This document shows, in pieces, positions 18,246 to 27,414 of a DNA stretch of 64,000 bases (positions are counted from its first letter, which is position 1; each line of letters starts with the position of its first letter). Source of the DNA: JBBIPZ01 sp037442505 [NCBI: Deltaproteobacteria bacterium]. GTDB taxonomy: Bacteria > CALINM01. The stretch covers positions 24,084 to 88,083 of the forward strand of contig JBBIPZ010000007.1 in the NCBI GenBank assembly GCA_037442505.1, written 5' to 3'. The notes under the pieces were generated by a model, which saw only the letters and a list, made by a program, of their open reading frames with translations, had not been told where the DNA came from and searched no databases. The translations under genes were made by a program, and so were the position numbers.

Positions 18246-19097
18246 ATGGATTTTTTTCTGATATCTGGAGTTTCTGGCTCTGGCAAGACAGTCTTTCTAA
18301 AGGCACTCGAAGATTCAGGTTTTTTTTGCGTGGATAACCTGCCTATTCCTTTATTAATTGATTTTCTTGAAGTAATGCGTTCATCAGAAGAATTAACAAA
18401 AGTGGCGGTTGTAATAGATATTAGAGAAAAAAGTTTTTTAAAACAAACAACAAATCTGATAGAAAAGATTCAAAGCTTACCTTATGTTAATCTAAAAATT
18501 GTTTTTCTTGATGCAAGGGATGAGATTCTGGAAAGAAGGTATAATGAGACACGAAGAAAACATCCCATCGATATCTACAATTTAGAGCAAAGCTTTGAAG
18601 AAGAGCGCAAGCAACTAAATGTATTTAAGGAAAAGGCAGACTTTATTATCGATACAAGTAGCTACAATAACTATGATTTAAGAAAGAAAGCGCTAGAAAT
18701 TGCCTCAGGCAAAATACGAAAATCCAGAGTATCTATAAAAATTACCAGTTTTGGATACAAGTTTGGGGTCCCAAGTGATGTAGATATAATGTTTGATATG
18801 AGGTTTATAGCCAATCCTTATTATATACCAAGTTTAAAAGATAAAACGGGCAAGGATTTTGAAGTAAAAAAATTTATAAAATCGGACCGCGTTTCTGTTG
18901 AGTTTATAAAAATGGCGAGGAAACTGCTTTTATTCATAATAGAAAATTTTGAAAAACAGGGAAAAAACTTTATATCAATTGCATTTGGATGTACTGGTGG
19001 CAGACACCGTTCTGTTTATATGGCAGAGGTGTTTTATAAAATAATCCGCAATAAATTTCCTGACACACATATCTTACACAGAGATATAGGAAGGTAA
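18246..19097 (+). CDS. rapZ: RapZ/YvcJ-family RNase adapter, nucleotide-binding
   Basis: 283 aa. P-loop GVSGSGKT near residue 8, FCVDNLPIPLL, and the hallmark C-terminal GCTGGRHRSVYMAE. E. coli RapZ directs RNase E to the GlmZ small RNA and controls amino-sugar synthesis; B. subtilis YvcJ binds GTP. The usual neighbours hpf and rapZ are kept, though separated here by a terminator. The start region is unusual: the ATG lies 11 nt past the terminator, with only AAGG at 18239-18242 as a possible ribosome-binding site. Confidence 0.93.
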   Translation: MDFFLISGVSGSGKTVFLKALEDSGFFCVDNLPIPLLIDFLEVMRSSEELTKVAVVIDIREKSFLKQTTNLIEKIQSLPYVNLKIVFLDARDEILERRYNETRRKHPIDIYNLEQSFEEERKQLNVFKEKADFIIDTSSYNNYDLRKKALEIASGKIRKSRVSIKITSFGYKFGVPSDVDIMFDMRFIANPYYIPSLKDKTGKDFEVKKFIKSDRVSVEFIKMARKLLLFIIENFEKQGKNFISIAFGCTGGRHRSVYMAEVFYKIIRNKFPDTHILHRDIGR

Positions 19098-19148
19098 CAA
19101 TTTAACGTTCCCCTTTTTTTTGTTTTACTTGTTAAAACAAAATATGGG

Positions 19149-19177
19149 TTACAAACTGAGTCTATTTTTGCTATAAT
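19149..19177 (+). promoter_or_regulatory. gyrA promoter with extended -10
   Basis: TTACAA at 19149-19154, 17 bp, and TATAAT at 19172-19177 preceded by TGC (extended -10). A ribosome-binding site AAGGAGG precedes the TTG start. Confidence 0.75.
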
Positions 19178-19207
19178 GATAATTTGAATTTTTCAAGGAG
19201 GAGTTAA

Positions 19208-21679
19208 TTGGATAAGCTTAGTTTCGCACAAAACGAGATAAAAGTTAATATCGAAGACGAAGTTAAACAATCGTACTTAGATTATGCGATGAGTGTTATA
19301 GTGGGTAGAGCATTACCTGATGCGCGTGATGGTCTAAAACCTGTACATAGAAGGATTTTGTATGCAATGTACGACATGGGCAACGAGTGGAATAAACCTT
19401 ACAAAAAATCAGCCCGAATAGTTGGAGATGTTATAGGTAAGTATCACCCACATGGCGATGCTGCTGTATATGATGCAATTGTCAGGATGGCACAAGATTT
19501 TTCTTTGAGAATGCCATTGGTGGACGGGCAGGGAAACTTTGGTTCTATTGACGGCGATCCACCAGCAGCAATGCGTTATACTGAAATTAGAATGAAGCAG
19601 CTTGCTGGTGAACTTTTAGCAGATATAGATAAAGATACGGTTGATTTTATTCCAAACTATGATGGTTCTTTATCCGAACCAGTTGTTTTGCCAGCAAAGT
19701 TGCCTAACCTGCTAATAAATGGTTCTTCAGGTATTGCAGTAGGTATGGCGACAAACATTCCGACTCACAATTTAAGAGAATGCATAAATGCTGTCATTTA
19801 TATGATAGACAATCCCGATTGTGAAATTGAAGATATTATTAGAATTATACCGGGTCCAGATTTTCCAACCGGTGCATATATTCACGGAAGGGACGAGATT
19901 GTCAAGGCTTATAAGACGGGAAAAGGCATAATTAGGATACGAGGCAAGGCAGAAGAAGAGTTGTTAAAGGGTGATAAGCACGCAATTGTAATCACTGAAA
20001 TACCTTATATGGTAAACAAAGCGGAAATGATAAAGAATATAGCTGAGCTTGTCAGGGATAAAAAATTAGAAGGTATTTCAGAAATAAGAGATGAATCTGA
20101 TAAAGATGGAATAAGGGTTGTAATAGAGTTAAAAAGGGATGCAAATGGACAGGTGTTACTTAACAATTTGTATAAATTAACAAGGTTAGAGGAATCTTTT
20201 GCTATAAACATGGTGGCGATAGTAAAAGGTCAGCCTCGCTTGCTTAACTTAAAAGAAATTCTGGAAATATTCATTTCACATAGAAAAGAAGTGGTCATAC
20301 GTAGAACAAAATTTGAACTTGCGGATGCGAGAAAAAGGGCACATATTTTAGAAGGACTTAAGAAGGCGATTGATAACTTAGACCTCACAATTAAACTAAT
20401 TAGAGAGTCAAAGTCACCAAAAGAGGCTAAAGAGTCTTTGATCCTTAACCTTGATATAACTGACGTACAGGCACAAGCTATTATAGATATGAAGCTGGCA
20501 AGACTTACAGGGCTTGAGAGAGAAAAGATAGTCGAAGAGTTTATAAATATTATGAAGCTTATAGATGAATTGGAGTCTATTTTAAGAGAAGAAAGAAAGG
20601 TTTTTGATATTATCAAGAAAGAGTTAGAAGAGATAAAAAATAAGTATGGCGATGAAAGAAGAACAGAAATCGTTTCTTCTGGTGTAGATATTAACAAGGA
20701 AGACCTTATCGAAAGAGAAGACGTTGTAATCACACTTACTCATAAGGGCTTTATAAAAAGAACCCCGGTAACCGAATACAGCACACAGAAAAGAGGTGGT
20801 AAAGGTAAAACAGCAATAAATTTAAGAGAAAAAGATTTTATAATAGATCTCTTTATTTCTTCAACTCACGATTATGTTCTGGCATTTACTTCTTTAGGCC
20901 GTATGTATTCTATAAAGGCTTATGAGTTTCCGGAGGCTGGCAGGAATGCCTATGGAAAAATTATTACTAACTTTTTCCAGTTGAAAGAAAACGAAAAAGT
21001 TACAAACTTAATAGCTGTCAGTGATTTTGACGTTGATAAAGACCTGTTTTTTGCAACTGAAAAGGGTGTTGTAAAAAGAACACAGTTGAGTTTTTTTAAG
21101 AACATCAGAAAAACGGGTATCAACGCTATTAACCTGCCAGAAGATGATTTTCTCATATCTGCAAATATCGTTGATAGTGAAGACCATGTGATACTTTCTT
21201 CACGAAAAGGCAAAAGTATAAGATTTCCTATTAGTGATGTTAGAAGGGTAGGAAGGGCAGCGTATGGTGTTACAGGAATGAGTTTAGAGAAGGACGATAA
21301 GGTGGTGGCAATGGATGTGATTAAAGAAAAAACGGGAAGTTTATTAACAGTTACTACCTTGGGTTATGGCAAACAAACAGAAATTAGCGAGTATCGTTTA
21401 CAAAGTAGAGGCGGCAAAGGTATATTTACCATTAAGCTTAGCCAGAAAATTGGGGAAGTGCTGGGTGTCTTAAAAACCAATCCAGATGATGAAGTGCTTT
21501 TGATTTCAAGTTCGGGCAATATGATAAGGCTAGCCGTAAAAAATATTCCTGAATATTCGAGACAGAGTCAGGGTGTAAGGCTAATTAATCTTGCAGAAGG
21601 TGAGCAGATTGTAGCAGTTGCAAAATTTGTAGAAAAGGAGAATGGAGATGAACAAGAGCCAGAAAGTACAATACTATAA
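19208..21679 (+). CDS. gyrA: DNA gyrase subunit A
   Basis: 823 aa type IIA topoisomerase A subunit that, with GyrB, introduces negative supercoils. The catalytic tyrosine is Tyr124 in [10 protein letters not shown]. The C-terminal beta-pinwheel carries the GyrA box QKRGGKG, which separates gyrase from ParC. In the quinolone region [10 protein letters not shown], Ala85 stands where E. coli has Ser83, while the Asp87 equivalent is kept (Asp89). The start is TTG at 19208 behind AAGGAGG, with its own promoter. Its end overlaps the next gene by 32 bp. Confidence 0.97.
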   Translation: MDKLSFAQNEIKVNIEDEVKQSYLDYAMSVIVGRALPDARDGLKPVHRRILYAMYDMGNEWNKPYKKSARIVGDVIGKYHPHGDAAVYDAIVRMAQDFSLRMPLVDGQGNFGSIDGDPPAAMRYTEIRMKQLAGELLADIDKDTVDFIPNYDGSLSEPVVLPAKLPNLLINGSSGIAVGMATNIPTHNLRECINAVIYMIDNPDCEIEDIIRIIPGPDFPTGAYIHGRDEIVKAYKTGKGIIRIRGKAEEELLKGDKHAIVITEIPYMVNKAEMIKNIAELVRDKKLEGISEIRDESDKDGIRVVIELKRDANGQVLLNNLYKLTRLEESFAINMVAIVKGQPRLLNLKEILEIFISHRKEVVIRRTKFELADARKRAHILEGLKKAIDNLDLTIKLIRESKSPKEAKESLILNLDITDVQAQAIIDMKLARLTGLEREKIVEEFINIMKLIDELESILREERKVFDIIKKELEEIKNKYGDERRTEIVSSGVDINKEDLIEREDVVITLTHKGFIKRTPVTEYSTQKRGGKGKTAINLREKDFIIDLFISSTHDYVLAFTSLGRMYSIKAYEFPEAGRNAYGKIITNFFQLKENEKVTNLIAVSDFDVDKDLFFATEKGVVKRTQLSFFKNIRKTGINAINLPEDDFLISANIVDSEDHVILSSRKGKSIRFPISDVRRVGRAAYGVTGMSLEKDDKVVAMDVIKEKTGSLLTVTTLGYGKQTEISEYRLQSRGGKGIFTIKLSQKIGEVLGVLKTNPDDEVLLISSSGNMIRLAVKNIPEYSRQSQGVRLINLAEGEQIVAVAKFVEKENGDEQEPESTIL

Positions 21680-22607
21680 GTATCTTTTAATCGTTTTTTC
21701 GATATTATTGTTGTTTGGATGTGCGGAGAGAAAAGCAAAATCAAATTACAAGGTGGCTGAGGAGTTGTTCAAAGGTGGTAGCTATAAGGATGCTGCAACA
21801 AAGTATATAGAGGTTATCAAATATGAAAAAGATATTCCGGAAGTTGAGGATTCTTATTACAAGTTAGGAATTATCTATTCAAAGTATCTCGATGATCCAG
21901 CTTCTGCAATCTTTTATTTAGAAGAACTGATTAAGCGATTTCCAAAGGCTAATAAGATGGCTCAAGCAAGGAAGGAGATTGGTTATAGTTATCTTTATAA
22001 ATTAAATAAGCCGGACAAGGCAGTTATCGAGTTTGAAACAATCGAAAAAAACTTTCCATCTGTTAGCTTTCTTGACGAGGTAGTTTATTTAAAAGGACAA
22101 GCATATCTTGCTCAGAAAAAGTTTGACCTGGCTGAAAAAACTTACGGTAACTTTACTGTAGTATTTAAAAACTCAAAATATTCAGAAGAAGTGGAATATA
22201 AATTAGGCTTGATAAAATTAAATCTCGGCAAAGATAAAGAGGCGAATGATCTTTTAAGACAGTTTATAGAAAAATATCCTCAATCTTCTTATATACTACT
22301 TGCTAAGTTTGACTTAGGCAATTCATACGAAAATTTGGGAGATTTAAAAAAGGCTTTAGAAGTATACAAGAGTATCGGTGGTGATTATCCAAATCAAGAA
22401 GCTTTACATACCAAGATTTCGAAGTTAGAAGAAAGATTAAAGAAAAAATCTAAGGCAGCTATTACAAGGACACCAGCATCTATTAAAAAGGCGAGAACCA
22501 ATGCAGCTACCAGGAAGGTTCAGCCTAAAAAGAGTGCAGAGAAAAATAATACAAAAAAGCGTGCAAAGAAGAATAATACAAAAAAGACGTCAAAAAAGAA
22601 AAAGTGA
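21648..22607 (+). CDS. BamD/YbgF-like TPR lipoprotein with a lysine-rich tail
   Basis: 319 aa. Signal peptide ending in the lipobox LLFGC, so likely anchored in the outer membrane. Residues about 30-255 are six or so TPR-like helical pairs ([50 protein letters not shown]) as in BamD and CpoB/YbgF. The last 55 residues are extremely basic (runs of KK, RK and NNTKK), unlike those families. I use the ATG at 21648, 7 nt after AAGGAG, rather than the ATG at 21642. Function in outer-membrane assembly is plausible but unproven. Confidence 0.82.
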   Translation: MNKSQKVQYYKYLLIVFSILLLFGCAERKAKSNYKVAEELFKGGSYKDAATKYIEVIKYEKDIPEVEDSYYKLGIIYSKYLDDPASAIFYLEELIKRFPKANKMAQARKEIGYSYLYKLNKPDKAVIEFETIEKNFPSVSFLDEVVYLKGQAYLAQKKFDLAEKTYGNFTVVFKNSKYSEEVEYKLGLIKLNLGKDKEANDLLRQFIEKYPQSSYILLAKFDLGNSYENLGDLKKALEVYKSIGGDYPNQEALHTKISKLEERLKKKSKAAITRTPASIKKARTNAATRKVQPKKSAEKNNTKKRAKKNNTKKTSKKKK

Positions 22608-23020
22608 AAATTACAGTCATTACTTGTGGACGAGAAAAAGAAAAAGATTTTAAAGAGTATGAAGAAGATCTGAAAAAGAGAATTTCACCTTTTGCAAAAC
22701 TTTTTTTGATATACGTCACGAAGGAAGCAGATTTTCAAAAATATATACCAATAGATAGTAATTTTTTCTATCTACTTGATGCTAAAGGTAAAGAAGTTGA
22801 TTCAAACGAGTTTTCAAAGCTTTTGGATAAAAGTGAAATAACTTTTCTTATTGGACCTCCGGATGGCTTTAGCCAGACATTTAAAGAAAAATTTAAAGAT
22901 AGTGCATTGCCATTATCACTTTCTCGTCTAACCTTTCCTCATCGTCTTTGCAAGCTAATATTGTTAGAGCAGATATATAGAGGATTTTGTATCCAGAAAA
23001 ATCTTCCTTATGCAAAATAA
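22604..23020 (+). CDS. rlmH: 23S rRNA pseudouridine1915 N3-methyltransferase
   Basis: 138 aa SPOUT-fold enzyme that methylates the pseudouridine of helix 69 of 23S rRNA with SAM. Recognised by ITCGREKEKDFKEYEEDLKK at the N-terminus, the SAM-binding knot FLIGPPDGF, and SLSRLTFPHRLCKLILLEQIYR with a final NLPYAK (canonical PYHK). It starts at GTG 22604, overlapping the preceding stop by 4 bp. Confidence 0.93.
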   Translation: MKITVITCGREKEKDFKEYEEDLKKRISPFAKLFLIYVTKEADFQKYIPIDSNFFYLLDAKGKEVDSNEFSKLLDKSEITFLIGPPDGFSQTFKEKFKDSALPLSLSRLTFPHRLCKLILLEQIYRGFCIQKNLPYAK

Positions 23021-23153
23021 AATTATTGGAAATGATTTAAAATTTTCTATCAGTTTAATAACTTACCGCTATGTTGCCATGGATGTATTCCAGAGTAAGA
23101 TACCTTTTAGAAAAATATCAAGCTGGAGAAGTTTAATCGTTGTTTTTTATCTT

Positions 23154-23954
23154 TTATAAATTTTGTTTTATTGCAATCCCAAGTAAAACTCGCATTTTCT
23201 TTTCATTAAGTATAGATAAAGCATTGTTGAAAATCTTGGCTGCGTCTCTATTTTTAAAAATTGGGTTCAAAAATGCCTTTGTTTGAAGTAGTTTATTATA
23301 AAAGTTTATTGAATTTTCTGAATCATCTTCTAAATGGGTAACCTTAAAGTTAAAGCTATTCAGTATCTTGACAAAAGTAGCAAAACTACACAACTGGCTT
23401 TCCATCTCATTATCACCCCATGGCAAGGGTAGAGAGATTTTAAAAGTTTCATCTGATAAAAACCATTCGTGGAACACAATTTTCCCGTTATCTTTTAACA
23501 CCCTTGATATCTCTGATATCAAACTGTTTTTATCTAAAATATTCATATTTACATGCTGGAGCCACACTATCTCGAACGTGTTGCTTTTTAAAGGGCATAA
23601 AATTGCGTCTCCGTTTACAAAAAAAAGCCTGGTTTTATCAATCTTGCAAAGTTGAGATAATTTTTTCCCTGTCAAGCTGTATTCATGAGATAGGTCAAGA
23701 TTAACCACCGCAACATTAAATTTGTTGACAAGGAAACGAGCAACCCCTCCAATACCACCACCTAATTCTAATACGTGTTCATAACCTGTGAAAGCTGCCA
23801 TACGTGAAAGTTTTTCAGTTGCTTTGAGTCCGCCTGCATGAATCTGGTCAAATCTATTTAAGATTTCCGTTGTAATATTTTCAATTTTTTGTGATTTTAG
23901 TAACTTTTGATAATCTTCAAACAGCGTTGAATTGTTAGACCGGATATTTACCAT
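23154..23954 (-). CDS. SAM-dependent methyltransferase
   Basis: 266 aa from the ATG at 23954. Class I methyltransferase: motif I VLELGGGIGG, the acidic strand-2 residue in VNLDLS, and VNGDAILCPLKSNTFEIVW. The lead-in DQIHAGGLKATEKLSRMA resembles glycine/sarcosine and phosphoethanolamine N-methyltransferases; the substrate is unknown. I reject the upstream in-frame ATG at 23990 because a TTGACT-17 bp-TATTAT promoter (23990-23962) runs through those 12 codons and ends 7 nt before the internal ATG, implying a leaderless mRNA. Confidence 0.82.
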   Translation of the reverse strand: MVNIRSNNSTLFEDYQKLLKSQKIENITTEILNRFDQIHAGGLKATEKLSRMAAFTGYEHVLELGGGIGGVARFLVNKFNVAVVNLDLSHEYSLTGKKLSQLCKIDKTRLFFVNGDAILCPLKSNTFEIVWLQHVNMNILDKNSLISEISRVLKDNGKIVFHEWFLSDETFKISLPLPWGDNEMESQLCSFATFVKILNSFNFKVTHLEDDSENSINFYNKLLQTKAFLNPIFKNRDAAKIFNNALSILNEKKMRVLLGIAIKQNL

Positions 23955-23961
23955 TTGCTTA

Positions 23962-23990
23962 ATAATAAAAAAATCAGAATATAAAGTCAA
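23962..23990 (-). promoter_or_regulatory. Leaderless-type promoter of the methyltransferase
   Basis: Reading the minus strand: TTGACT at 23990-23985, 17 bp, TATTAT at 23967-23962, then 7 nt to ATG 23954. Confidence 0.7.
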
Positions 23991-24020
23991 AGAAAAGAAT
24001 TCTTAGAACTTTTTTAGATT

Positions 24021-24048
24021 TTGACACATCCTTTTTTTATGCTAATTT
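24021..24048 (+). promoter_or_regulatory. Promoter remaining upstream of a pseudogene
   Basis: TTGACA at 24021-24026, 16 bp, extended -10 TGC-TAATTT (hexamer 24043-24048). It is divergent from the methyltransferase promoter and precedes the broken spermidine-synthase-like frame. Confidence 0.55.
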
Positions 24049-24063
24049 TACCTTAGATTAAAA

Positions 24064-25774
24064 ATGCTTCACCAAACTCTTGTGTATGTTTTGTTTTTTT
24101 CTCAGGCTTCTCCGGACTTATTTATGAGTTGCTCTGGACTAATTATCTAAAGATGTTCCTTGGGCATTCTGCTTATGCTCAGTCTTTAGTTTTATGTATT
24201 TTTATGTGAGGAAATGGCTTTAGGCTCATATCTGGCTGTTTTTTTTCTAAAAAAATCAAAAAACCACTTTTAATATATGGAATAATAGAGTTCGTAATTG
24301 GAGCTTTTGCTCTTGTTTTTCACCTAATTTTCAAGACAATGTTAGATTTTTCATATGATATTGCAATTCCGTCAATCGATAACAGTTTTTGGATTGTAGT
24401 TTATAAAATAACCATGTCATCGTTAATAATTTTTCTACAAACAGTGTTTTTGGGAATGAAGTTTCCACTATTGAGTTGTATTATCTACACAAAAGGTTAT
24501 GGAGAAAGGGCAGTGGGTTTCACCTATGCTGCAAATACTATTGGGGCTATTTTAGGCGTAATCTTTGCTGTTCATATAGGTTTTACTTTTCTTGGCCTAA
24601 AAAATTTGTTGTTTCTTGGTATTATACTTGACATATCTTTAGGGGTAATTCTTTTTTTCAATATACAGCGAGAAAAGAAGCCAGTTTTTTCACCCAAATT
24701 AATTTCAGTTTCAAGTTGTTCTTTAATTATTATCAGCTTTACGTTTTTAAATCTTGATAAATATAAACTTGCATCTGGTGTTTGCAGAGAAGGTGTGATA
24801 TTTACCACAAAGGATTACCATTTAAATTACTATAAAGATGGTAAGATAGCGAGTATCAGTGTTGTTGGAGATGGACAATATGTTAGTATAAGGACGAATG
24901 GTAAATCTGATTCTGCGATTGCATTGAGTGAGGCAATTTTTCCTTCTGCTGATGAATTTACATCATCTTTAGCTGCATTGATCCCATACTTTTACAAACA
25001 AGATGCAAAAAATGTAGCAGTTATTGGCTTGGGAACTGGTCTAACATCACATGTTGCCTTACTTAATCCTAAAGTATCAAAAGTTGATAGCGATTTTCAT
25101 CCAATTATTGAAAGAAATGGTCCTAAGTTAAGATTTTATGGAGCAGTGGCAAGGGAGATTTTAGAACTAAATACGGGCAGTTTGCCAATTCTGGAACTGT
25201 TATTTAATGATAGCGAAAGTATTGTTAATGATATAACTCATACTCCATATTATCAGAAATCTTTCCAAGTTTCGTTAGCCACCAAGGCAAGAGACTTTAT
25301 TTTAAAAGGTAACCCCCCTTCGATTTGCCAGCAAAACTGTTTACAGATATACAAAAAATAGTTAATTTTATCGAAAATAAAGAACTGATGAGTGGTCATT
25401 TCGGGTTATGTTTAATCTTTTTTCTATCTTAATTCCAAATTTACCAGAGCAAGATGTTATGTTTATTTTAGATAAAATTGAAAAAAGTAAGAACTATCAA
25501 GAACTAAATTTTTTAGAAAAATTATGGTTAAAACTTTATAGGGCTATTAAGCAACGTGATTATAAGTCTATGACGGTTATAGTAATGCAACTGCTGGAAA
25601 AAGATAAAGCCATGCCGCCTATAGATATAGAGTACCTGATGGCAGTATATATACTGGGAAACATTGTCTTATAACGAAAAGCGGAAGTAAAAAATTATTT
25701 GCAAGCCTCAGGCCGGATTATTTCTTTAACTGAAAATAATATCATTTTTAAATATCTCAAAAGCTATTGCGAGT
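24064..25774 (+). pseudogene. Decayed membrane-bound spermidine-synthase-like gene
   Basis: Pieces of one protein lie in shifting frames. An N-terminal membrane segment (SGFSGLIYELLWTNYL, then SAYAQSLVLCIFM) follows a frame change at the T-run near 24094-24100 and meets a TGA. The frame then shifts to EMALGSYLAVFFLKK, which stops, and shifts again to LLIYGIIEFVIGAFALVFH, opening a 341-codon stretch from about 24339 to 25361. That stretch keeps GERAVGFTYAANTIGAILG and VAVIGLGTGLTSHVALLNP, the SAM/putrescine-type fold of spermidine synthase relatives. Another shift near 25318 and an in-frame TAA at 25672-25674 break the helical C-terminus. At least five lesions make function unlikely. Confidence 0.8.
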
Positions 25775-25816
25775 GATACCAATACGAGATCCTTGAAAAG
25801 ACAAAATCTTAAACTG

Positions 25817-25845
25817 TTGATTTTTAGTTTTAGAAGTATTAATTT
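25817..25845 (+). promoter_or_regulatory. Leaderless-type promoter of the ABC operon
   Basis: TTGATT at 25817-25822, 17 bp, TAATTT at 25840-25845, 9 nt before the ATG at 25855. No Shine-Dalgarno lies upstream of that ATG. Confidence 0.5.
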
Positions 25846-25854
25846 AAATATGGT

Positions 25855-26598
25855 ATGTCACAAATACTTCTGTTTGAAAGTGTTTCAAAAACATACAATT
25901 TAGGCATTGGGAAGAAAAGGCTCCCTGTGCTTTTTGATGTCTCTTTTTCTGTTAATAAAGGCGAAGTTTTTGGATTTGTTGGTCCTAATGGCGCTGGAAA
26001 ATCGACAACCATAAAACTCATTTTAAATCTAATCTTTCCCGATAAAGGCAGGATTGAGCTATTTGGGAAACATCCGGGCAATGTGGAAATAAAAAGAAAG
26101 ATTGGTTATCTACCAGAAATACCCTATTACTATGACTATCTTACTCCTTATGAACTTGCCTGGTTTTCTGGAAAAGTGGCTGGATTGGATGATGTAAATA
26201 TAAAAAAGAAGGCAGAACATCTTTTTGGCTATTTTCTCTTTGAGCCTCATACAACAAAAAAGATTAAAGAACTGTCTAAAGGAAATGCTCAAAAAGCCGG
26301 TATCATTGCAACACTCATACACGATCCAGAATTTTTAATTCTCGATGAGCCAATGACGGGTTTGGATCCTATTGGCAGGAAGCTTGTAGGAGATATGATT
26401 TTAAAATTTAAGAATGAGGGAAAAACGATTTTTCTGACATCTCATATACTATCTGATGTGGAGCGTTTTTGTGACACTATTGCGATAATCTTTGAAGGTA
26501 AAATAAAGCTTTTAGAGTCAAAAGAAGCACTTCTGAAAACAGGTAACAGTCTTGAAGATATATTTTGTGATGTAATTGGACTTAAAGAGGTTAAATGA
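25855..26598 (+). CDS. ABC transporter ATP-binding protein (ABC-2 type exporter)
   Basis: 247 aa nucleotide-binding domain: Walker A GPNGAGKST, signature LSKGNAQK (a variant of LSGGQ), Walker B LILDEPMTGLDP and switch histidine in TSHIL. CcmA/NatA-like exporters have this form. It is the first gene of a three-gene unit with a permease, whose ATG overlaps its stop, and a TPR-like membrane protein. Substrate unknown. An ATG at 25850 is out of frame with this protein. Confidence 0.93.
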   Translation: MSQILLFESVSKTYNLGIGKKRLPVLFDVSFSVNKGEVFGFVGPNGAGKSTTIKLILNLIFPDKGRIELFGKHPGNVEIKRKIGYLPEIPYYYDYLTPYELAWFSGKVAGLDDVNIKKKAEHLFGYFLFEPHTTKKIKELSKGNAQKAGIIATLIHDPEFLILDEPMTGLDPIGRKLVGDMILKFKNEGKTIFLTSHILSDVERFCDTIAIIFEGKIKLLESKEALLKTGNSLEDIFCDVIGLKEVK

Positions 26599-27410
26599 TG
26601 CTAAGTAGAGTTTATCCTTTCATTAAGATTACTGTTCTTGATGGGATAAGAAATAGGATTGTTATAGGTGTCATTGCTTTATCAATTATATCTTGTTTGG
26701 CAAATATAGTGATAACAAATCTCGCGGCACAGGATGTGGGAAAGGTTGCAATAGATTTTGAATTGTCTACTTTTTCAATTATGGGGCTTTTTGTAATACT
26801 ATTTGCCTGTGGCAATAGCCTCTATCGGGATATTGATAAAAAAACTGTCTCTTTAGCCATCAGCAGGGCAATTTCGAGAAAAGAGTATATTTTAGGTAGA
26901 TTTGTTGGTTATCTGGTAACCTTAATTTTTGTTTCTTTCATATCTACCATCATAGGATTGATTACGCTTTATTTAATAAAATTTCTTCACCCTAAACATT
27001 TCGAACAGACTTTTGGAACTGTAATTTTGGCTCATCTGTTTGCATTTATTGGTTTTTCTATGCTTTTAACTGTTTTGATACTATTTTCTTCCTTAACTAC
27101 AAGTTCTTATACGGCAATATTATTAACGATAATGATCTATTTTATTGGCAATTCTATTGGTGAGTTGAGAGATTTTGCAGAGTCTTTAGCTTCTGTTGTT
27201 GCGGGATTCCCGGAGTCATTTAAGGTGATGTTAAGGATTGTTCATTTCATTGTGCCAGATTTAGGAAAATTTGATCTAAAAGTGTTTGCAGCAAATGTCT
27301 TGCCTGTAGATATCAGTTTTATTGTATTTTCGATAGCTTATGCAGTTGTTTACTGTATGATTTTACTGCTACTTTCGATGAAAGCCTTTGAAAAGCGAGA
27401 GTTTATTTAA
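26595..27410 (+). CDS. ABC-2 type permease
   Basis: 271 aa with about six membrane helices. The layout is that of NatB/ABC-2 permeases: an N-terminal helix after a short cytoplasmic segment, then FACGNSLYRDIDKKTVSLAI, and ISRKEYILGRFVGYL on the coupling helix. It is translationally coupled to the ATPase through an ATGATG overlap (26595 or 26598 could be the start). It forms the membrane half of the exporter; substrate unknown. Confidence 0.85.
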   Translation: MMLSRVYPFIKITVLDGIRNRIVIGVIALSIISCLANIVITNLAAQDVGKVAIDFELSTFSIMGLFVILFACGNSLYRDIDKKTVSLAISRAISRKEYILGRFVGYLVTLIFVSFISTIIGLITLYLIKFLHPKHFEQTFGTVILAHLFAFIGFSMLLTVLILFSSLTTSSYTAILLTIMIYFIGNSIGELRDFAESLASVVAGFPESFKVMLRIVHFIVPDLGKFDLKVFAANVLPVDISFIVFSIAYAVVYCMILLLLSMKAFEKREFI

Positions 27411-27414
27411 TGCT

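Noticed and set aside
19208-21679. ParC (topoisomerase IV A subunit)
   Set aside because: The C-terminal domain has an intact GyrA box (QKRGGKG).
23010-23159. 49-codon + strand frame after rlmH
   Set aside because: No recognisable protein family, no ribosome-binding site, and it overlaps the ends of genes on both sides.
23154-23954. Methyltransferase as BioC, which would complete biotin synthesis
   Set aside because: Its N-terminal motif resembles glycine/phosphoethanolamine-type methyltransferases, it lies 17 kb away and has no BirA site.
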